The notes under the pieces were generated by a model, which was not told where the DNA came from, made no database searches, and saw only the letters and a program-made list of their open reading frames with translations. Shown one piece after another: positions 6,346 to 10,111 of a stretch of DNA of 10,111 nt. The stretch is from an uncultured Pseudomonadota bacterium (GTDB taxonomy: Bacteria; Pseudomonadota; Gammaproteobacteria; Burkholderiales; Burkholderiaceae_C), in assembly GCA_900320815.1 (NCBI GenBank), contig ONTY01000019.1, positions 1 to 10,111 of the forward strand. The letters run 5' to 3'. A program made the translations under genes and the position numbers. How positions within the stretch are numbered: position 1 is the stretch's first letter; each line of letters opens with the position of its first letter.

Positions 6346-7329
6346 CTAGATGTCTGTTTCCTCGTCCTCGCGCTCGGGCAGCAGGGCGGGCATGGCGGGG
6401 GCGATGGTTTGCAGCAGCTGCTGCACCTGGGCGCTGATGGCGCGGCGCAGGGCGGGGGCGGCGCTGCGCTCCCAGGCGTTGTAGTAGTGGCTGCGGCCAG
6501 CTTTGCCAAGCAGGCAGCCGTTGGCGGCGCTGGTGCAAAAGTGCTCGGCGCTTAGGGTTTGGCGGGCGATGAGGCGCAGGCAAAAGCGGTCAATGCGCGG
6601 GCGCAGCGGCTCGAGCAGGTCGCAGGCCAGCGAGTGGCGGGCGTGGCTGGGCTGGTGGTAGTAGCCGATGGCGGCGTCCAGCCCGCTGCCGTGCAGGGCG
6701 AGGGCGAGTTCGGCGCCTGCCAGGGTGTAGCTGAGCGACAGCAAGGCGTTGAAGGGGTCGCGTGGCGGGCGACGGTTGCGCCCCGCAAAGCCAAGGCTGG
6801 CGGGCAGGACAGCGCGCAGCGCGGCAAACCAGGCACTGGCGGCAGCGCCTTCAATGCCGCGCAGGGCGGCGAGGCTGGCGGCGGCGTCCAGGCTGGCAAG
6901 GTGAGCGTCCAGCGCCTGCATGGCGCTGGTGAGTGGACGGCGAGCGGCGGGGTGGGCGGGGCGCAGTTCGTCCAGCAGGCTGCGGTGGCCGGCGATTTTT
7001 TCGCGCACGAGGCCGCGGGCAAATTGCAGGCAAAACGCCGCCTCCAGCGCCAGGCGCACTTGGGCGATGCGGCGGCGCGCGTCGCTGTGCGGGCGGCTGA
7101 GCATGAGCGTGGGCCGGGCGCGGCGGCCAGAGAGGATGACGACGCCGGCGCCCGCTGCGCCAATGCGCCCCAGGAGGCTGGCGGGCAGCGTGGCGCTGCC
7201 GCGCAAAACAACGCGCGTCACGCCGGCCAGCGCAACGGTGCCGATGCGCTGACCGGCTTCACGAAAGACGATGGCGCCGCTGTCATAGTCAAGCTGCACG
7301 TTTTGGCGGTCAATATACAGGCTGCTCAT
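6346..7329 (-). CDS. cas1: CRISPR-associated endonuclease/integrase Cas1
   Basis: Cas1 catalyses insertion of new spacers at the leader-repeat junction. The start at 7329 (MSSLYIDRQNVQLDYDSGAI) gives 327 residues, the normal length; the frame stays open upstream for 205 codons but that part is proline/arginine-rich and not protein-like. An N-terminal beta domain (about 1-80) precedes the helical catalytic domain. Likely metal ligands are E160 (GIEGAAAS), H225 (GYYHQ), and D237/E240 (CDLLEP), with the expected spacing. DPFNALLSLSYTLA at 191-204 is the typical Cas1 helix. The general look, including GLDAAIGYYHQPSHAR, is closer to type III/I-associated Cas1 than to type II; this subtype guess is from memory of family patterns. 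No reverse transcriptase or Cas6 fusion is present. Confidence 0.95.
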   Translation of the reverse strand: MSSLYIDRQNVQLDYDSGAIVFREAGQRIGTVALAGVTRVVLRGSATLPASLLGRIGAAGAGVVILSGRRARPTLMLSRPHSDARRRIAQVRLALEAAFCLQFARGLVREKIAGHRSLLDELRPAHPAARRPLTSAMQALDAHLASLDAAASLAALRGIEGAAASAWFAALRAVLPASLGFAGRNRRPPRDPFNALLSLSYTLAGAELALALHGSGLDAAIGYYHQPSHARHSLACDLLEPLRPRIDRFCLRLIARQTLSAEHFCTSAANGCLLGKAGRSHYYNAWERSAAPALRRAISAQVQQLLQTIAPAMPALLPEREDEETDI

Positions 7330-7372
7330 GGCGTGTCTCCGGTGGATGGTGTTTTTGCCCAAAGAGGATTTT

Positions 7373-7651
7373 TCAGAGCACGCAAAAATGCGGTGCGCTG
7401 TGGCTTGCGGCCAGCCCCAGGCAGTGGATGTGCATACGCGGGTCAAGGGCGAGAATGTGCAGGCTGTCTTCGCCAGTATCGATAATGTCCGTAATTTCGC
7501 GGCGAATGCGCTGCAGGTCGGCGGCGGTGAGCCAGAGTTCGGGCACGGATTTTTGCCCGGCCACGCGCCAGGTTTTGAAGTATTTGCACGCGCGCGCCAG
7601 GCGGCGGTGGTCGCGAATATCGTAGGCGGCAAGATACAGGGAGCGGGACAT
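7373..7651 (-). CDS. cas2: Second, divergent Cas2-like protein
   Basis: The start at 7651 gives 92 residues, MSRSLYLAAYDIRDHRRLAR onward. The N-terminal strand ends in the Cas2 aspartate (D11 in AYDI) followed by the RRLAR helix, and 'GQKSVPELWLT' at about 32-42 occupies the place of the second strand seen as QYSVF in other Cas2 proteins. The central acidic stretch (DIIDTGEDS) and the ILAL strand near 66-69 also fit the fold. It is quite different from the other Cas2 in the window and lacks its tail. The gene lies 43 bases before cas1 on the same strand, so the three cas genes probably form one operon. The frame is open further upstream, but that extension is not protein-like and lies outside the family alignment. 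Confidence 0.85.
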   Translation of the reverse strand: MSRSLYLAAYDIRDHRRLARACKYFKTWRVAGQKSVPELWLTAADLQRIRREITDIIDTGEDSLHILALDPRMHIHCLGLAASHSAPHFCVL

Positions 7652-7966
7652 GGCGGCGAGAAAATCTGGTGGGCTTTTGAAATATGAGCGCGCGGGTGGG
7701 CGCGTGGCAGCTTTGAAAGCCTGGTGCCGGGGAGCAGCGCACGGTGCTTTGAGCGGCGTTTTTTCGCAGCGGTGCTGGTGGGTGGGTAGGTGGGTGGATG
7801 TGGCGCTCCTTTCTCGCAACCAAAGGGGACGGCGCGGACTATGCCCGCTGCATATTGCGGAGGAAAGGGGCGGCAAGATTGCCGCAAATCTTTTGGGCTT
7901 TGGGCAGGGACTGCTTGTGCGCGGCAGATGGTTTGCTGCTCCACGTGTCAGCTGAAACGCTCCTCC
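7652..7966. other. Non-coding stretch upstream of the cas operon, contains the taxon switch
   Basis: No gene is supported in these 315 bases; open frames here give proline- and arginine-rich products of no family. It should contain the promoter of the leftward cas operon. Visible features are a G/T-rich simple stretch (GGTG/GGTAG units, about 7769-7802) and a perfect dyad GCGGCAA-GA-TTGCCGC (7870-7885), followed on plus by AAATCTTTT. The dyad could be an operator or a weak plus-strand terminator. GC-rich betaproteobacterial-style DNA appears to give way to Bacteroidetes DNA near the right end of this stretch. Confidence 0.5.
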
Positions 7967-8926
7967 TTATCCTTTGAGTTCAATCTGGCTGGTCGCGAGG
8001 GCGAGGCCGCGCAGCGTGTAGGGGCGTTTGCCGCTGGTGCGCAGCAGGTAATGGCGGGCGGCGGGGCCGAGTTGTTCGCACAATTGGCGAGTGAGCTTGG
8101 AATTGTTTTCCTTGAAAAAGGCGCTGCAATCGGCTTCATCGCCGCTGCCTTGTTCAAAGACGGTACGCCACATCCAGGGAGAGATGGTCATTACCACCGA
8201 ATCGGCGGTGCCTTGACCACGATAGACATGCCGCAGGGTAACCCCGCCTTTATAGGCCACAAATGCAAGGTGGTTGACGGTATCGGTGGCGAGAGCCATG
8301 GCACGGTCTTTGCGAACGATGTCGAGGTTCTGGGTGATGTATTGTTTGATTTCCGGCCATGTTTCGGGGGTGTACTGATAGGTTGTTGTCATGACCTTTG
8401 CGTCTTCGTCGTAATGGCAGGAGTACATGGTTTCGCCGTCGCCGATGAGATGGGGCAGGGTACTGTTGATGTGCTTTGCCAATCCGGCGAGATAGACACG
8501 TGCCTGGACATCGAGGTCTTGCCCGAAGACTTGCTGGAGGTCGGATGGATAGAAGGTGAACGCGGCGGTTTTGGATGCTTTCTCATCGGTCTTAGGCAGG
8601 TTTACGGCAACCCTGAGTTCGAAACCTTTATTAGCAAGAGGTGAAAAATCCCATTTGAGATGGTGGGCCACGTAGTCGAGATACCAGTCGGCTTCTTTGA
8701 CGAGTTGGCCTACTTCGAGGTCGAAGGTCAGCCGGAGGAACCGCCTGTCGCTATTGACCAACACGTGCATCAGGGAGATATGATTTTCGGAATCGTAATA
8801 GGGTATGGCTGAGCGGACGGAATCGGCAAGCCGATGGATGTCGGACATATTCGTGTCCTGAGAGCGCACCCCCATTGGCAAGAACAGCCATGCCAGCATA
8901 AGTAATATGAGACTATTTCTTTTCAT
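7967..8926 (-). CDS. Secreted protein of unknown function (Bacteroidetes-type)
   Basis: I do not recognise the family. The product is 319 residues. Residues 1-23 (MKRNSLILLMLAWLFLPMG then VRSQ) form a clear Sec signal peptide with a probable cleavage after RSQ, so it is likely periplasmic; no lipobox cysteine is seen. The mature part appears to hold two related units, about 34-112 and 152-237. Each has a hydrophilic strand-rich start, a Trp/Tyr helix, and a closing strand pair (FELRVAVNL, VTLRHVYRG). The second unit's opening (LPHLIGDGETMY... then TTTYQYTPETW) resembles small secreted Bacteroidales proteins from memory. The duplication is by eye only. Its start overlaps the lplA stop by 14 bases, which suggests translational coupling. 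Confidence 0.8.
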   Translation of the reverse strand: MKRNSLILLMLAWLFLPMGVRSQDTNMSDIHRLADSVRSAIPYYDSENHISLMHVLVNSDRRFLRLTFDLEVGQLVKEADWYLDYVAHHLKWDFSPLANKGFELRVAVNLPKTDEKASKTAAFTFYPSDLQQVFGQDLDVQARVYLAGLAKHINSTLPHLIGDGETMYSCHYDEDAKVMTTTYQYTPETWPEIKQYITQNLDIVRKDRAMALATDTVNHLAFVAYKGGVTLRHVYRGQGTADSVVMTISPWMWRTVFEQGSGDEADCSAFFKENNSKLTRQLCEQLGPAARHYLLRTSGKRPYTLRGLALATSQIELKG

Positions 8927-9881
8927 ATATCAGGGTAAAAATATCGTTCAATATGTGTGGGTTTTGTTCGTCGACGATAGACGGGGGCATGACAGAGGAG
9001 GCACCTTGGAGCAATTGGGTTGCCCGCGCTATGGTTTCCGGGAAGAGGCTGTCGGACGCAATCTGGACCTTGGCAAAGGTGGAAGTCGGTTCGTCTACAG
9101 TCAAGGCAATGTCGACACCGCCCCAGTCAAAATGATGGCTGAACTGGGCTGAGAACTCGCGCCAGCCACCGTATTTCCATTCATCGGAGGAGTATTTGTC
9201 ATAAAGGTTGCCGACTTCAGGAAGGGAGGCTATGCTGTCGAAATTGAGCGTTTCGACTTTACCATAGGATTGCTCGAAGGCCTCGACAAGACGGGGAATA
9301 AGACCTTCGGCAGTGACGGCAGGCTGCAACTCGGAGAGGTTGACCACACGGCTCTGCACCGAAGCGACACCGTGACGCTGGAGTTTTGCGGGTTTGGCGA
9401 TGAGGTAGCGTTGAAGAGCCTGGACATCGGTTTTGATGAGGATGGTGCCATGGTGGAGGCGGCCTTTGGAGCCTTTAGCGAAGGCGTTGCCCGAAAATTT
9501 ACGCCCCTGGCAGAGGACGTCGTTGCGGCCGCTGACTTCGGTGTCGAGACCGAAGGTGGCCACGGCCTGCTGCATAACCCCCAGTTGCCTGCCCACATCG
9601 TAGCTGCTGTAAGGCACGATGAAGGAGAAATTGAGGTTGCCGCCATCGTGATAGACAGCACCGCCACCGGTGCCGCGACGCATCAGGCTGCCGCCGTCGG
9701 ACTCGAGGCGTTCCACGTCGCATTCAGCATAGGGGTTCTGGTTGCGACCTATCACCACCGTGCGATCGTTGCGCCAAAGATACATGACCACCTGACCCTC
9801 CTCGCAATGAGAAAGCAGATAGTTCTCCACTGCGATGTTGAGATAAGGGTTCATGCTATTGCTGACAATGATACGGTGCAT
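8913..9881 (-). CDS. lplA: Lipoate-protein ligase A
   Basis: LplA activates lipoate with ATP and attaches it to the lysine of lipoyl domains (E2 subunits, GcvH) in the cytoplasm, salvaging free lipoate. The product is 322 residues, near the 337 of E. coli. The BPL/LplA catalytic domain spans about 1-240 and has RRGTGGGAVYHD at 68-79, NLNFSF at 82-87, GRNDVLCQGRKFSGNA at 118-133 with the lipoyl-AMP-binding lysine K128, and HHGTILI at 143-149. A small C-terminal accessory domain (about 245-322) follows, including the EFSAQFSHHFDWGGVDIAL pattern. The sequence style and the neighbours point to Bacteroidetes, where this two-domain LplA is common. It starts 57 bases after the porQ-like stop and overlaps the next gene by 14 bases, so the three genes are probably one operon. 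Confidence 0.95.
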   Translation of the reverse strand: MHRIIVSNSMNPYLNIAVENYLLSHCEEGQVVMYLWRNDRTVVIGRNQNPYAECDVERLESDGGSLMRRGTGGGAVYHDGGNLNFSFIVPYSSYDVGRQLGVMQQAVATFGLDTEVSGRNDVLCQGRKFSGNAFAKGSKGRLHHGTILIKTDVQALQRYLIAKPAKLQRHGVASVQSRVVNLSELQPAVTAEGLIPRLVEAFEQSYGKVETLNFDSIASLPEVGNLYDKYSSDEWKYGGWREFSAQFSHHFDWGGVDIALTVDEPTSTFAKVQIASDSLFPETIARATQLLQGASSVMPPSIVDEQNPHILNDIFTLIYEKK

Positions 9882-9938
9882 ATTCGGTTAATTGTTTAAT
9901 GATGGATAAGGGAGTTGTAAGGGTCGGTCCTCCCCTTT

Positions 9939-10111
9939 TCATAGCAACAGGACCAGAGATATATAGTTGGGGGCTTGCGACAGATGGTAATTATTGCGGG
10001 CGTATCCCAGACGGAATTTCTTGGCTTCGAAGCCGATGCCGAAGGAGAAACCCGAAGTGTTGAAGCGGTCGGCGGCTTTCATCTCAACCATTTGGCGGTA
10101 GCTGTATCCCA
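9939..10111 (-). CDS. PorQ/PorV-like outer-membrane protein, C-terminal end (partial)
   Basis: The minus frame from the window edge (first full codon at 10109) encodes 56 residues and stops at TGA (9939-9941 on plus). It starts GYSYRQMVEMKAADRFNTSG and then has FSFGIGFEAKKFRLGYARNN followed by YHLSQAPNY. The alternating hydrophobic pattern 'GFSFGIGFxxKKFRLGYARNNYH' with an aromatic or hydrophobic end is typical of the last strands of FadL/PorV-type barrels such as PorQ of the Bacteroidetes type IX secretion system. The exact member cannot be fixed from this piece. It lies upstream of lplA in the same direction. Confidence 0.65.
   Translation of the reverse strand, partial: GYSYRQMVEMKAADRFNTSGFSFGIGFEAKKFRLGYARNNYHLSQAPNYISLVLLL

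Noticed and set aside
7330..7944. 205-codon upstream extension of the cas1 frame (large fusion protein)
   Set aside because: The extension overlaps the second cas2 in another frame, is Pro/Arg/Ser-rich and has no domain; Cas1 has a normal start at 7329.
7790..8644. 284-codon plus-strand frame crossing the suspected junction
   Set aside because: It is antisense to the secreted protein over most of its length and has no family features, so it does not argue that the junction is real.

Overview
The window looks like two genomes joined at about position 7900-7966. Bases 1 to about 7900 are GC-rich. They carry housekeeping genes whose protein sequences and order fit a betaproteobacterium, probably Burkholderiales and close to Comamonadaceae. 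From about 7967 to the end, base composition is lower and more even in codon use, and all three genes look like Bacteroidetes (Bacteroidales). The abrupt switch suggests an assembly chimera of a mixed community. A transfer event is possible but less likely.

Left part: the 3' end of hslV, then complete hslU (the HslUV ATPase/protease), with a terminator-like hairpin between them. Convergent to these is a minus-strand cluster read hpf -> ptsN -> hprK: ribosome hibernation factor, nitrogen-PTS EIIA, and HPr kinase/phosphorylase. The region between hpf and ptsN holds two terminator-like hairpins. Divergent from hpf is a corA-family magnesium transporter gene.

Middle part: right after corA is a CRISPR array of ten near-identical 36-bp repeats and nine spacers of 32-35 bp (4844-5509). 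To its right are a 386-bp leader-like stretch and a minus-strand adaptation module in the unusual order cas2 - cas1 - cas2, with two clearly different Cas2 proteins. Read on the minus strand, the repeat ends in ATTAAGAC, like the 8-nt crRNA handle of type III systems. The array and cas genes would then be co-oriented, with the leader at 5510-5895. No effector gene (cas10, csm/cmr, cas6, cas3, cas9) is present. The place where one might follow, upstream of the first cas2, is cut by the taxonomic junction.

Right part, all minus strand: the C-terminal end of a PorQ/PorV-like beta-barrel protein, a complete lipoate-protein ligase A, and a secreted protein of unknown function whose start overlaps the lplA stop.

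The strongest leads are the double-Cas2 adaptation module without a visible effector, a coding-like fragment beside the leader-proximal repeat, and the junction itself, which should be verified before any link is drawn between the CRISPR locus and the Bacteroidetes genes.
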